A DNA stretch of 64,000 bases from Prinia subflava (GCF_021018805.1 NC_086258.1:19622692-19686691); one strand, 5' to 3'. Positions 9,801 to 23,342 are shown, counted from the stretch's first letter. Numbers and translations: made by a program. The notes: generated by a model not told the origin, from the sequence alone.

Positions 9801-12800
9801 CGCTCTCTCCTTCTGAGACTTCACTGTCTTTGTGTGAGAGCTTTTGCAGAAAAAAATTAGGGGAGTCTGAGAGCATGAAATAATCCAGTGTCATTGCAAA
9901 AAGTTGTTGGAGATATTTGGAACAGCTTTAAAATTAACACTTTGAACATGGAAATCTTAGTTACATTTTCCTGTTTGTAAATGTAAAATGATGTACCACA
10001 TCATTTTCTTGACTTCAGAATATGCAGCCAACAGAGTCCAACTGGTTGTGTGTCCTTATCTGTTTGTGCTCTTGCTGCATTTATTAAGTAAATTCCCTTA
10101 ATTCCAGCCAGGAGCTGGGTGTTTTTCATCCAGGCCTGCTGAGCACAAGAGGTGCTTTGGAGCACCAAACCACCACAGTGCTTGTGACTTGCATGAAGAG
10201 GCTTTAGATTGTTGTAAGTCCATGGTTTTGTGATGTTCATCACTTGGAAATGTGGTAATAAGGTTTAGGTGCCACATGTTTGGAACAGTTGTTCGGCTCT
10301 GCAGGAGGAGTCTTTTAAACAGAGCTCCCTTGAATCTCTTGAGTTTAAGACCAGCCTGGTAGCTCAGCGAGTTCTACAGGATATTATCTTGCAGTTATTC
10401 CTCCCTGGCTGCTGTCTTCTGCTTATCCAGGGTCCCATGAAGGTCAGCAGTGGGCATAGAGATTCACCTGTGGAATATTTTAGCATGCAAGCCATGGAAA
10501 AATTTACTTGCTTTACAAGTATCATTCAGTGAGGAGGAAAACCTGAGCAACCCTTGCAGGATGTGCACAGTAAGAGGGCTGAGGTGCACTGGGAAAGGGG
10601 GGGTTTGCAGTAGATGCCTGACAGCTGGTTTTAGCTGTCTCTGGAAAGCTAAAAAGTTATGTTTTAATGATGATAAAAAATGACACTTGATAATGCAGCA
10701 TGTGTTTGTTTTGTTATGCTTCCCTCTGAGATGAAAGTACAGGGATATGTGCTGGGTTTTTTCCTGCCCTTCATCCCCTGCTCTATACTATCTGACTAAG
10801 CAATATTTAATGTCCTAAACCTCTTTCCATTATATTAAAATTTTTAGGAAGATTTCTTAAATACCAGCTCTTAGATATATAGGGACAGGTACAGTGCATT
10901 GTTTCTTCCCTTACAAGAAAGAAAACCCATCATGTCTGATCATCTTGGCTGGAAAATTAGGTTAAAGCAAGAATCTGATCTCCTGTAAATTCATTGCTGC
11001 ATCAGGGTTAAGTGAAATACATGGAGAAGATGCATTCCTAACCAAAGAGATGCTGACAGCCTCAGTGCCCTGCAATCAGTACAGACAGTGAGGTCCTGCT
11101 GCTAAGGGAGGATCCTTCAGGAGCCTGAAACAGCCCTGTCTGTAAAGCATTCATCCCTTGGCTTCAGCATGTAGAATTTGAGTTCCTGCTCAGGTGCAGC
11201 CTGCAGTGTTTATTACTTGCAAGAAGAACTCCATGTGTAATAATAAATTTCAGTTCATAAATCCCAGGAGGAATGCTGAGGAATCAATCAAATCAGCTGG
11301 CACTCCAAAAGCAAGTGCTAATGCTAAATGACTGATATTAAACATCTGATGTTCCAGCTCTTGCTTCTTCAAAATTTCCAGGGAATACAAAAATAATTTC
11401 ATATGTAGAAAGTGTGAGGGTTTAACCTTTAAAGAGTTTAATGTTACATCCAAATAGAAAGAGACAGCGTTTCAGGCAGAGGAAACTGTGAGCTGAAATA
11501 TTTTATCCTGTGCTCTCCTTTAGGATGTGGGAATAGCCTGTCTCTAAATACTTGAGATTTGGCACCTGTTTCCTTTGGAAAGCAGTGGTTCTTAGTGGAT
11601 GTTTGGATGTCTCAGCTTGGACACACCCTTTTCCCTGAACAGACATACCATGTATGAACTTCCTGCTCCTTTTTTAGAGCTGGCAATAGATGTCAGATGC
11701 TTTTCTCTAGGAAATGTGTGACCTTTAATAGTCTTTCTTCTCTTGGTTGGTAATATGTTCTCTTTCCTTTGCCAAAGATAAAGCCACCAACCCATCCAAC
11801 AGGCAAGAAGACTGGGAATACATAATCGGATTCTGTGACCAAATCAACAAGGAGCTTGAAGGGTAGGTGTCCCAAAGTGCTCTAGACTTAATAAATTAAT
11901 GTTCACAGTTTAAAGTGTGAAATTTCATTATCAAACATTTACATTATTTTTTTATATATACTGATATCACAAGGAGGAGCTGGCTACAACAGAGAGAAGA
12001 TGCTGCCTCTCCTGTGAAAGGCAGCATGGCTAATCCAGACTGAGCTCTGGGAAACTGGGAATTCTCAATCTGCTGCTAGTTTCAGGTTCTGTAGCTCCAG
12101 GGTCCTCATCTGGCCCAAATTATTCCATTTGCCAATCTGTAAAATGGGGTTATCACTGATAGTGCTGGTGGGGCTTCTTATCTTTAAAATCTTCACTTGC
12201 AAGATGCTTTGTTTAAACAGCAGAATTTGTGAAAGTGTGAAAATCCTCTGTGGTGTTTACCTGCTCTGTTCCAGGCCGCAGATAGCTGTGAGACTCCTGG
12301 CTCATAAAATCCAGTCCCCACAGGAATGGGAGGCAGTGCAAGCCCTGACAGTAGGTAGTCCTTACCCCTCCTCCTAAATCCAGGCAATATCCTATTGCAA
12401 TCCAGGCATCCTATATCCTATTGCAATCCAGGCAATATCCTATTGCATCCCCTGGGTGGAACAGAGGGCACAGGGTGTGTCCAGCTGGGGCTGAGTGCCC
12501 TGATCCCTGGGAAGGAGCAGTTCCATCCCTAAAGTGTCCAACAACTCTGGGTTAGTTTAAGCTGCTTTCCTTTGTTATCTTCAGACAAGATTTGTGTTTG
12601 TTGTTGAGGCCAAGTATTGAGATAACACAGACCCAGATACCCCTGGCTGAGGGTTGGACACCGGCCTGCCTTGATGTGTCATCCCTACAGATGAGAGATT
12701 GATGTCCCCATGGAGCAGGAATACTTGTCTCACTGACAAGGGCCCTTCACCTCCCCTCTAAGCTGAACACACACTGTTATTGGAGGGTTTTGGTGTTGCT

Positions 12801-15800
12801 TTCAGCCCGTTTCTGTTCCTTGAATGCAGGTGCTGGAAGCTTGTATGAAGAATTGCGGGAGAAGATTTCATAATGAAGTTGGGAAGTTTCGCTTTTTAAA
12901 CGAGTTAATAAAAGTTGTGTCTCCAAAGGTTAGTCCTTGAGCCTTACAGCTGTAGCTGCTTTTTGTTTGACCTCTGTAAGCTACAGGCAGCATTCAAAAC
13001 ATTTACAGTGTTCTCTTTGGCTCATTACACTTTTTAGTCTGTATTCAAGAGCATTTGCTAGCTAAGCTCTTGTTGTTTGGATTTTTTTTAATGCCTTACT
13101 AAATTTCACAGGAATTTGTATTAATTTGCTGTCACTATGCAGCCTCTGGGTTGTTCTAATTCAGGTAACTCAAGGGCTTCTAAAACTTGGGCTGTGTTGT
13201 TTTAAAAAACAAAACTCCAGTGATGGTGGAAGAGAAATGTGATGCAGAGGTTAAAACAAGAGGTTTGACAACACTCCACGGAGTTCTAGTCCTCATTCTG
13301 CTGACCTGCTGTGTAAGGAGTGCCAGGCTAAGTCCTTCAACATTCATGATGAGTTTAATGTGCTGAAAATCTTCCCTGTGGTGTGATTGATGCAGCAATG
13401 CATTCCCATAGTCTTTCCCATAAGACAGAGGAGGGGGTGGTTCTCTGTATTGCTGTAATTTTTAAAATAGCAAAATCCTGGAGCCAGCAGAATAGCTGTT
13501 TTTTTTTTTTTTTTGCTGAAGATAATCACAAAGCTTCTCTTCACTGTTATTTCAAATCTATTAGAGGAGTAATTTTTCCTCCTGGTGAGATGTACCTTAG
13601 ATTATCTTGGAACTTGGATCATACACCTTTGAATGTATTTCACAGAGCTTCCACAGAGCTTTATTTTTAAAGAGAGATTAAGAACATGAAGATTTTGGAT
13701 CTTTTTTCCCACACTTAGTACCTGGGAGACCGAGTCTCAGAGAAGGTGAAGTCCAAAGTCATTGAACTGCTGTACAGCTGGACTATGGCATTGCCAGAGG
13801 AATCCAAAATCAAGGATGCCTACTACATGCTGAAGAGACAAGGTAGGGAGTCAAATGCTCGCTCATGGGTTCTCTCCAGCCTGGGCTTTGAGCAAGAGTG
13901 TCACAAAATATCCAGCTTCTAGTTAAATGGGGTCAAGGCAAGCTCTGAGGGGAGATGGAACAAGGGAGAAATTCTCTGAAAAGCTTTTCGTTTTGTGTAA
14001 ATGCCTTGGGCAGGGTTGGGTTGACTCTGTTAACTAAATTAGTGAAATACCTTGCAAATACTTTGTTTTGGTTTGAAGGGCCTTTTTAAGGTTCTTCTTT
14101 TTTTTTTTTTTTTTTTTTTGTGGAAGTAGTTATTAGATTATTTGAACAAGTCTAATTTAAAGTGAAATAAGAGCTTCCAAGTAGCTTTTTGTGTTCTTTT
14201 AACTAAATGGCTTTGCAGCTTTTCCTTTAGTTCAGCTGACACACATTTCTTGTGTAGGCACAATGAATAAAACTCTGTAGCTTCACAAGAAAAATAGATT
14301 CCATGAAAGCTCTGGAAACCATCCTGTCCTATTAGGACACACAGATTGCAAGTCATTACTGTCCCTTGCAGCACTGTGGATGGATAAACTAAAGGCTGAA
14401 AGGGGCTGAAGATGGTTCCTCCCCTTCAGGGGGAGAGTTTTAGCTCATGTTGTGGGGTTGGGAGAACATCCAGCTAAAAGTCAGCTGAGGGATTTGGATG
14501 TGTTGTTCACTGGAACAGCGGGGCAGTGCCAAGGGCAGGTGTGTGTTGGCTTTGACAGCCTGGGAGTACCTGTGTGCCCTGCCTGTGTGAGTGTGTGTGT
14601 GCTGACCCCCTGTTCCCTTCCTGCCTTCAGGGATTGTCATGTTTGACCCCGTGATTCCTGCAGACAGAACACTGATCCCTTCCCCACCGCCTCGTCCCAA
14701 GAACCCCGTGTTTGATGATGAGGAGAAATCCAAGGTACAGTAAAGACTTGTGTCAAAATCACTCATGAAAAGTGAACACTTGGTGCACATTTAGAATAAG
14801 GAAGCAAAGTATAATGATGTGTGTTTTATTTTGGGGAGGGATGGTCTGTACTTCTGCAGGGTTCACTGCTTTGTCCACCTGCTGAACCTAAAGTTCCAGT
14901 TCTTGTCTGTGTTACAATTATGGTGTTACTTCTGTTAACGTGCCATCCTACTGAAGTACTGGAAAGCAGAGAATGTTTCACACACAGGAGGAAAAATAAT
15001 GTATAGGAAGAATAACTATCTCGTGCCAGAAGTCTCTGAGATTTCAGAGTATGTCCTGTGTAAAAGCAGGAATGCAGGAACTCACATAGATAACAAACTC
15101 TAAATGACTCCTGCTGTAGTCTCTGTAACTATGGAAGCTTTGTAATACTGGGATGTATACCTTTTCCCCTGAATTGTTCATATAGATTCCTTTCCCTTTG
15201 CACAAGGGTCTTTATTTGTTTCCTGACTATCATCTTCTTGTCTTTCAGCTTCTAGCCAAGCTGCTGAAAAGCAAAAACCCAGATGATTTACAAGAGGCCA
15301 ACAAACTTATAAAATCCATGGTAAAAGAGGTAAGAAATTCCTGAAATTCCTGTAGGATTGCTTCAGCTCAGCAGTCTGCTTTCCAGGATTTAAGCAATTT
15401 GACCTCAAATGGTGGAGAGCTTAGGATTTGGTCTCTAGCTTGTACCTAGGAGATGTTTGTGTCACAGAAATGTCCACAGTTGGTGTCTCTGGTGGAGGAT
15501 GGGGCAGGAATTGAATGTCTCTTGTTGTAATTAACCACATTCCCATCATTCAAAGTGGGATTTCAAGGTTTGGTGGGAGCATCATGGTACCACCCCTGGA
15601 TGCTGAGGACTGAGTCACTGGACTGGCTCTTCTCACAAACAAGTTCATGGAAATGCCTTCCTGTCTGTAGAGCTGTGCTGCATCCACCCATGGCAGTCAT
15701 TCCAAACTCTGGAGTCCAGGAAATGACTCACTGGGATCCTGGCAAATAAAAGGATACCTCCTGGACTGTAGGGGTTGTGTAGGTTACCAGGATATTTCCT

Positions 15801-18800
15801 TCAAGCTCCTCTTGTCCCCAGGGCAGACTCTCCTGCATCTTCAGTTGGAATCTCCAATCAGAGAGGGGTGGACATTTTCCACCAGTGTGCTTGTTGTTCC
15901 TAGTAAATGTTTTGCTTCAAACACATCTCTTTTGTTCAATGGCATCAAGTGAACAAAAATAAATCTTCTGAAAAGGTCAGAAAGAAACTTCTGGGAACAT
16001 TTTAGTGGTGTAATTATACACTGAAGTCTGTTTAATGAGACTTTTTGGAAATCTGGGGTTTTGCCTGTGATTTCAGAATGGTGGTGAAAAGCAATAAAAT
16101 AAACAAAGCTTGACATGATTGAAGAAGGGGTTTGTTTGCTTTTTTCTAGCTTAACCTTAAATAGCCATTACTTGACACGTTTGCAGATAATACCTGTGGT
16201 TGTGTTCCTGTGAGCTTTTGGGGGGAACCTCACCCTTTCTGTCTGTTCCACCCTGAAGGATGAGGCTCGCATCCAGAAGGTGACAAAGCGCATGCACACG
16301 CTGGAGGAGGTGAACAACAATGTGAAGCTGCTGAATGAGATGCTGGTTCATTACAGCAAAGAGGACTCATCAGAGGCTGACAGGGAGCTCATGAAGGTGG
16401 GTCTGAGCTGCACCTTCTTCCCAGCAATCCTGGAGTCAGTCCTTTCTTACAGACTTGAGCTTTGCAGAGAATTACAAACACTGCAGTAGGATGGAGAGCA
16501 GTGGTGAGAAACAGGAGCAGTTTCTGCAAACAGCAGGCAAGAAAATATCCATGTTTTTAGTGCCTTCCACCAAAATGCTGGGTGGGGAGTAGCTCAGTTT
16601 TGTGTATGCTTGAAGTGAGATGCACCTGTTCTCCAAAGATGCAATATGGCAGAACCAAGAAGCTGCAGTTTGTAATTCTGCATCCTATAAGGACACACAG
16701 ATTGCAGGTCATAACTGTCCCTTGCAGCACTGTAGATGAATAAACTAAAGGCTGAATGGGGCACAAAATAGTCCCTCCCCTTCAGAGGAAGAGTTTTAGC
16801 TCATGTTATAGGATTAGAACATCAGCTAAGTGAAAATTGAAACTACCAGCAGGGATGACTTGCTAGGCCCAGAGCCTTTAAGAATCACACACTATCTCAT
16901 TTAAAAAATTAAACCCACTTATTTTTAACAACAAGGTCTTTAAACAGTGGTAAGATGCTTAAGAAACTTGTTTGTTTCTGTGAACCATTTTGTTGTTGCC
17001 ACCCTTTTGCTCTGTGGTTGCAGACTCAGTAGTGGTTGCAACACAATTGAAGCCTAATTGCTGAAGCATGGTTCTGCTCTTCCCCAGGCTTTTAGGGACT
17101 ACTATACAAGGAAGGAACATCTCTTTTGGACTGGAACTTGCCATAAGTGCTGATGTGAGGAAGGACAGAGATGTGTTGGGAATGCAGGTTGTGTTACCCC
17201 AAGCTCACACAGGGTTGCTCAGCATTGTGAGCTGGGCACAGAGCTGTCCTGGCTGTGCAGCCACACTGGCACTCAGCATAGTGAGACTGGTCTGTTCTGG
17301 GGGTCATTCTGTGCTCCTGGCAGTGGCTCCTGGCTAGTGAAACCCTTTGTCCTAATCTGTCTTCCAGGAGCTCTACGAAAGGTGTGAAACCAAAAGACGG
17401 ACACTGTTCAAGCTGGCCAGTGAGACAGAGGATAACGACAGCAGTTTGGGTAAACTAAGCCACACTTGTCCTTTTTAAATTGCTTTTGTGCTCCTTGCCT
17501 TTGTAAGGGCTCAGTTGTAATGTCATCTCCTCACTCTGAGTTCCTGTTGCTTTGATAAAGGACAATCCTCCCCTTTTTGTGCTTCTCATTTCAGTTCAGG
17601 CAAACACTGGATAGTGAAGCTGGTGCTTCAGGAGGGTGGGAGCAGTAATGGAGGGCAGCTGCTGCTTTGGGAGGGGAGGGGAGTTGCTGTGGGGAGCAAT
17701 CTTTGGGTCTTTTTTTTCTTGTTTGTAGAGCTAGAAAAGGTCAGAGTATTGCTCATAGAAATGTGGCACTGGCAGAGTGATGGAGCTCATAGCCAAATAT
17801 TCATGGTTTTTCTTGCTGATTATTTAGCTGACAACTCAGCACTCTCAACATTAGTGGGAGCAAAGTGACTAAAGCCTTGGAGGTCATTTTTGTCTCTCTT
17901 GTAGGGGATATTCTGCAGGCCAGTGACAATTTATCACGTGTGATAAATTCCTATAAAAAAATAATAGAGGGGCAAGTGATCAATGGTGAAGTGGATCTCC
18001 CTGGGATGTCTGTGGAAGGTGAGTTCCTGGGAAGCCAACTGCTTAATTTTTGAATCCTGCAATTCTAAGTCTTTTGAGCAATGTTTCCTGTCTTGTTAAA
18101 GTAGCTTTTGATGGTTCTTGTGGCCAACAGTTTGTGAATCAGAGGGGAACAAGAAGGCTGCAGAGCAGTGGATAAATGATTCTGGACAGGAGCAGCAGTG
18201 CTGCAGCTTTGCATTCTCCATTGCTCAGTCCATATTATTGAAACCCTCAATGACATCAGTAGCAAATCTGTATGTGAGCAGTGTGTGTGACTGGAAGTTC
18301 TCATACATTTTCCTCCCCACATTTGTCCTGTTTCTTAATGGTAATGTGTAAGAAGAAGATAATTTTATCAAAAACACAAGAGCTGAAGAGTAGGAGCTGG
18401 ACCAGGGGTCCTTTTCCTGGTTTTGCAAGTAATTCCATTTGTGAATTCAGGCCAGTTGTCCACTTTACACTTCAGCTTCACCATGGAAAGCTCTGGACAG
18501 GAGTGTGCCAGAATTACCATTTGGGACTCAAACACTTCTGCTGCTGCCTGGCAGCATCTTACTGGGACGAGACTGTTCTAAATATGAAGATTGAGATGGG
18601 ATGAATTTCCTTCAACTCTCCAGCTGACTGTAGTCTCTGTTTAGTATAATGCCATAGGATCTCCCAAAGCCTCATCTGAGTTCAAAAGATTTTGAAGAGA
18701 TCATGAATTGTGAAGCACTGGGGAAGGAGCAGTGATTGCAGCAGATTTTCATGTGGAAATTCTTTAAGTGTCTGTGTTAATTTACATAGTCCAGACAGCA

Positions 18801-21800
18801 AATATCCTTTCTCTGTTACAAAGAACCATAAGCCCTGCTCAGATGAGGATCTAAACCATCTCTCTGCTAATTTCTTCCGCACCCAGGGTTTGCTCTGAGC
18901 CTTTTGCCTTCTTTCCTAGTAGTGCTCTTCTCCTGTCTGCTGCAGGGAGTAACTCCACCAATAACCTCAACACCCTCATTGACCTGGCTGGCCCGGAGGC
19001 CAGCAGTGCCCCGGCCCCACCCGGCAGCGTGGCAGCAGCGCCCAGCACCGCCCCTGGCCCCGCTGAGATCCCCATCCTGCCTCCTCCTCCTCCTCCCCAG
19101 GCGCTGGCACCGCTGCGCAGCAGCTCCCTGGGCCAGGAAACAGCGCCCGCTCAGCAGGGCAGCACCAGCAACTCCCTGTCCCTGCTGGATGAGGAGCTCC
19201 TGTGCTTGGGTAAGACACTGGGGGGCTGCAGAAGGGCTGCTCAGCCCATCCTTGCAGAGGTTGCCTCTGCCTTCTCCGTGTTCCTGGATTCCAGGGAACA
19301 CTCCCTTGCATCATTGTGAATTTTAGACCTGGTCAGTGAGTCAGTGTTAAAATCTCTTCCCAGAGCTTGCTGCAAGAACTGTTTAGTGCAGTTGCAGTCT
19401 GATCTCTGGGACTGCTGGGACATGCTGTGTGTACAGGCTGCAGTTTGGGACAGATGCAGCCCTGACTGTGGGGCTGTGCTAAAGAGAGGGGCTGTGCATG
19501 GGGGCCTGCAGGATGCTGTCTGTGGAGCCCAGATGTGAACAGCAGAAGGCAGTGCTGATCAGGATGGGTCAGAAGAGCTGTGTGCAGGGCATGACTGTTG
19601 GCTGCTGGTGCTGTCAGTCACTTCCTCATCATAGACTTGCAGTCCATCTCAGTGTTTCATCGGGTTCTTTGGCTCTGGCAGAGCTGAATCAAGTTTTGAT
19701 GGTACTGAAACAGCAGCCAAGGAATGACACTGAATTTATTTTTTCCTCCTGTTGTTTTTCCCTCCAGGCCTCAATGACCCAGCCCCTGCAGCAGGGAAGG
19801 AGACCTCAGAAAACAACCAGTGGAGCATGTTTGAGGTACAAAGGAAGAGTCTCAGGGAAGGGGAGGGAGGGAGAGAGTGTCATTGTGGGAGGTCTCAGGA
19901 CACACTGTCACTTTGGAGAAGCATGTGATCACACACAAAGGCAAAGGGGCTGTCTAGCTTAGCTCTAAAATCTGGGATGGCTTTGTTTAAACACAGTAGC
20001 TGTCCCTGAACCTGGCTTTCTCAGTGTCCCATCTGTCCATATGTTAGTCCTTGCTTTGCCTAAATTACAGATTAGATGTAGTCCTGACTTAGGCTGCAGA
20101 CTTCGCTGCTTGTCACCCAGCCCCTGTTTTTGTATAAACCTCTGTCCCTCTGTAACAGAGCAATGCCATCTCTGCATCAGGGCCAGCAGTGAGTTAGAGC
20201 ATCTGCCTGTCCTCTCTTTCAGAATGAGCAGTTGGACCTGGATTTCTTTAATCTGAAGATGGTGACTGTTGCTTGCAACCCTGCAGGGAACCCTCTTCTC
20301 CATCACACATCTCAGACCACGTGTGGGACATCAGCCACGCTGCCTTCTGCTTTCCCAGCCTCCCAGACTGCTCCCAGCATCCCAGCACCAAGCTCAGCAC
20401 CCTTTGTATTTCCTGCTGTACCAGCTGCCCCTGCAGGGCCTCCTAAGACTATTCCAGCTGCTCCTGGGTACTTCAGCTCGTCTGTGGGGAGCAACATGTC
20501 ACATAAGATGGATGCTTTGGGACAGCTCCTTGAAGAAGCCAAAGGGTAACCAAGTCCTGACTTTGCTTTGGCTGTGCAGGTAGAAAGCCAAACTCACTGC
20601 AGTGCCAAGTTTTGGGGGTGACTTTCAGCTCTGGTTTGGTAGAAATGTGGGGTTGGAGTTTTTCTTCTCAGAGGTTTCAGTTTACAAACTAATACAAGTT
20701 TCCCACTCTGGGAGAGAAGGCAGGCAGAGCACACAGCTGTACTGTTGCCTGATCCAAAAGTGTGGTGTGAAGGGGAACCAGCTGAGGTACAGAGGCCTCG
20801 TTTCCTTCCTGACCTCAACCTGACCACCACCCCTGTCCTTGTAGCTCTCCTCATGTGAGACTGTGCAGAGTCACAGACTCCAGCCTGACTCCAGGCTGCT
20901 GCTTTCTCCTTGTGATGTGCTGTTATCTCTGGGTATTGGTGAAATTCCTGCTTCACTTCCAGCTCTACTCACCACAGCTTTTCTGTCTCTCTTGCAGGAG
21001 TGCCACCCAAAGCATGGCAACACCTTCAGTGTTCCCTGGGGTTACTTTGCCAACCACTGTCACCCCTGCCCCATTGGCAGCGCCTGCAGGGCTGCCAGCC
21101 CCTGCCTCTGCAGCCCCTCCAGCTCCCTTCCCAAGCAGCTGCACTGCTGGATCAGGAAGTCCTCTCTTCCAGCCGGCATCATTCCAGCAGCAAGGCAGCC
21201 CCATGAAAGCACCTGAAATTTCTTTGGCCAATGTCCATGTTCCCTTGGAATCCATTAAACCCAGTAAGTATTTCAGGTTTTTCACTTTGCTCTGGATATT
21301 TTTCAAAGGCAAAGCTTCTTGGCAAAGTTGATGAAATGGAGAGAGGGGATGAGCAGCTCCAGCCCAACATCCCGATGGCCTGACGCTGCCTCAGACCATC
21401 TGCTGCACCTGAAGCTGGCTCCCCTCCCTTCTCTCCCGTGGCAGGCAGTGCCCTGCCCGTGACAGCCTACGACAAGAACGGGTTTCGGATCCTGCTGCAC
21501 TTTGCCAGGGAGTGCCCGCCGGGCCGCTCGGACGTGCTGGTGGTGGTGGTGTCCATGCTGAACACGGCGCCGCTGCCCGTCAGGAACATCGTGCTGCAGG
21601 CCGCCGTGCCCAAGGTAGGACACAGGACACAGCATCCGTGGGCTCAGGGGCTTGGGACAGCCTGGTCTGACCTTCCCAAAGGCTCTGCTCTGCCCCTCTC
21701 CAGAACACAAAGGTTCTTGTCAGAGGTAGAAAACACTGAACAGGATAAGTCGCGATCTGCCTGTTCCTACTGTGGTTTTAAAGCTGGGCTGGCTCTTGTT

Positions 21801-23342
21801 CCCTCATCCTCACTTGTGGGTTGATTCTCTTCCATTTGGATGTGTGCTGTTGTCCCCCCAGCCTGTGCATGCCTCCTTCATTGTCCCCAAGGCAGGAGGT
21901 CATCTCTGAGGTTCTGCTCTCTATTTCACTTGCAGTCCATGAAAGTGAAGCTACAGCCACCCTCTGGCACTGAGCTGTCTCCGTTCAATCCCATCCAGCC
22001 GCCAGCTGCCATCACCCAGGTCATGCTGCTGGCCAATCCTGCAAAGGTGAGAGGGACAGTGGGATTTATCCTGCCCTCTTCAGACACATTTGATACCAGT
22101 TGAACTCCGTGGAGGGGTGGGACCAAACATACGAGCAGCTACAGCTCTTTGTTGCCATAAGTTTGGACTTGATGATCTTGGAGGCCTTTTCCAACCTTAA
22201 TTATGTGTGATTCTAATGTGCCCTCCAGAAATGGTTACCATGTAATGTTGGTGTTCCAGTTCAGGGCTAGGGGAGGCTCTTCCCAACAGTCTTGGGCAAG
22301 GAGAGGTGTGAGAAGGGGCAGTACCCTTCTTCCAGCAAAAGGGCAAGGGTCACGTCAGGCTCAGCTTTAAAGGGTAGCAAAGCTGCCTCAGGAGTTTGAC
22401 TCCCCTGTGCACTGAGCGTGCCTGGCGTAGATAATTATATCAATGCTAAATTAACTGGTGCTATTTTGATGAACCAACAGACAAATGTCAGATCATGTCA
22501 GTTCCATCATTTTCTGAGAAGTACTTGTGACCAGGGACTCAATGGGGTTGACACTTTTCTTTCTGCTGATGATGCTGGGAGCATCTGAGAAGCTGTTTCT
22601 CCTTGCTGTAGTCACTCATTCAATCAGGCAGCTCTGAAAGCCCAAAGCTGAGGGACTTTCTAATTGTTTGACAAATTCAGATGTTTATACTTGAGAATTA
22701 CAACAAAAGTGCTCTTCAAGTATCAGCTGAAAGCTCTGAGATAAAAGCATGGATGTCAGAGGGGTTTAAATGTTTGGATGTTTAAAAACTGTGTGGGTAC
22801 ATGAAGGTGCCCTCATTGAAGGGCTGTTTCCATCTCGTGCTTACTGCATAGCAAGGCATTTTTCAGAGCAGGAACTGTTTTATCATCCTCCATGTGATGA
22901 ATTTAATTTTTGGAACTTTTCCAGCAGCAGTCTTGAGGCTCTCTGGAGAGCAGCTGAGCAGCTGTCCACATCTGTGCAGTCTATGCTCACAGGTCATTGA
23001 TGCTTTTCTCATTCTGCTCCATTCTAAGCAGTACAAGTTTTTTGGTATAAAAAGTATAAGGTGAATAACTCAGATTTGTAAACAGCTGAACTTAACCTGA
23101 GCCCTCTTGCCCCTGCTCTGTACAACAGAAGTCTTGTGCTCTCTGTAGAGCTGTCACAGTGAAGTGTTTTGTTCAGGACTGTCGGGCTGGGACTGTTCTC
23201 ACATTGCTCTTGGGTTTTGTCTTTCCTGCAGGAGAAGGTGAGGCTGAGGTACAGACTGACCTTCACCCTGGGAGATCAGCCCAGCACAGAAGTGGGCGAA
23301 GTGGATCAGTTCCCCCCAGTAGAGCAGTGGGGGAATCTATGA
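6355..23342 (+). CDS. GGA3: ADP-ribosylation factor-binding protein GGA3
   Basis: Seventeen coding exons: 6355-6394, 11778-11862, 12275-12350, 12830-12928, 13719-13842, 14631-14734, 15249-15329, 16259-16396, 17368-17449, 17905-18018, 18946-19209, 19768-19835, 20223-20545, 20998-21263, 21445-21614, 21936-22046 and 23232-23342 (TGA). Frame is kept throughout; 751 aa (human about 723). Domains: VHS about 1-146 (starts MAEAEGESLESWLNKATNPS), GAT about 171-300 (binds ARF-GTP), a Pro/Ser/Ala-rich hinge about 315-620, and gamma-adaptin ear (GAE) about 625-751 (ends FPPVEQWGNL). The hinge holds a clathrin-box-like LIDLA and an internal acidic-dileucine DEELL at about 396-400, the type known to autoinhibit the VHS ligand site. 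GGA proteins are monomeric adaptors sorting DxxLL cargo such as mannose-6-phosphate receptors from the trans-Golgi to endosomes. The paralogues GGA1/2 are excluded by the GGA3-like hinge and GAE wording and by the synteny. Confidence 0.97.
6395..11777 (+). other. GGA3: GGA3 intron 1 (5.4 kb)
   Basis: This is the longest intron of GGA3, with CpG-rich sequence at its start. A local GC-rich islet at about 8030-8260 interrupts otherwise AT-rich sequence. The rest is unique-looking intron. I see no exon, tRNA or intact mobile element. A short (TTTG)n-like run is at 9415-9430. Confidence 0.7.
12378..12447 (+). repeat. Minisatellite, three units of 22-26 bp, GGA3 intron 3
   Basis: A unit beginning ATCCAGGCAATATCCTATTG occurs at 12378 and again near 12426. 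A slightly altered, longer copy lies between them (from 12400). It lies just downstream of the exon 3 donor. Confidence 0.85.
14097..14119 (+). repeat. Poly-T tract in GGA3 intron 5
   Basis: An uninterrupted run of about 22 T precedes TGTGGAAG. A shorter T run of about 15 lies at 13499-13514 in intron 4. These are simple homopolymers, and no transposon body was recognised next to them. Confidence 0.8.
14321..14480 (+). repeat. Dispersed intronic repeat, copy A (GGA3 intron 5)
   Basis: This ~155 bp segment recurs at 16681-16830 in the same orientation. Shared blocks include AGGACACACAGATTGCA, TGTCCCTTGCAGCACTGT, ATAAACTAAAGGCTGAA, CTCCCCTTCAG and GAGTTTTAGCTCATGTT. Scattered substitutions and small gaps suggest an old duplication or two members of an uncatalogued repeat family. 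Confidence 0.85.
16681..16830 (+). repeat. Dispersed intronic repeat, copy B (GGA3 intron 8)
   Basis: This is the second copy of the segment at 14321-14480, about 2.35 kb downstream and in the same orientation. Exons 6, 7 and 8 lie between the copies. The flanks outside the shared block do not align by eye. Confidence 0.85.
22159..22216 (+). repeat. CR1 LINE 3' end in GGA3 intron 16
   Basis: AGTTTGGACTTGATGATCTT, then GGAGGCCTTTTCCAACCTTA and a GTGATTCTA tail, match the avian CR1 3' terminus. Confidence 0.8.

Noticed and set aside
10450..10683. Cys-rich 77-codon frame in GGA3 intron 1
   Set aside because: Looks like a zinc-finger at first sight (CRMC, CSRC), but the Cys spacing fits no known finger, there is no His pattern, and the neighbourhood is ordinary intron.
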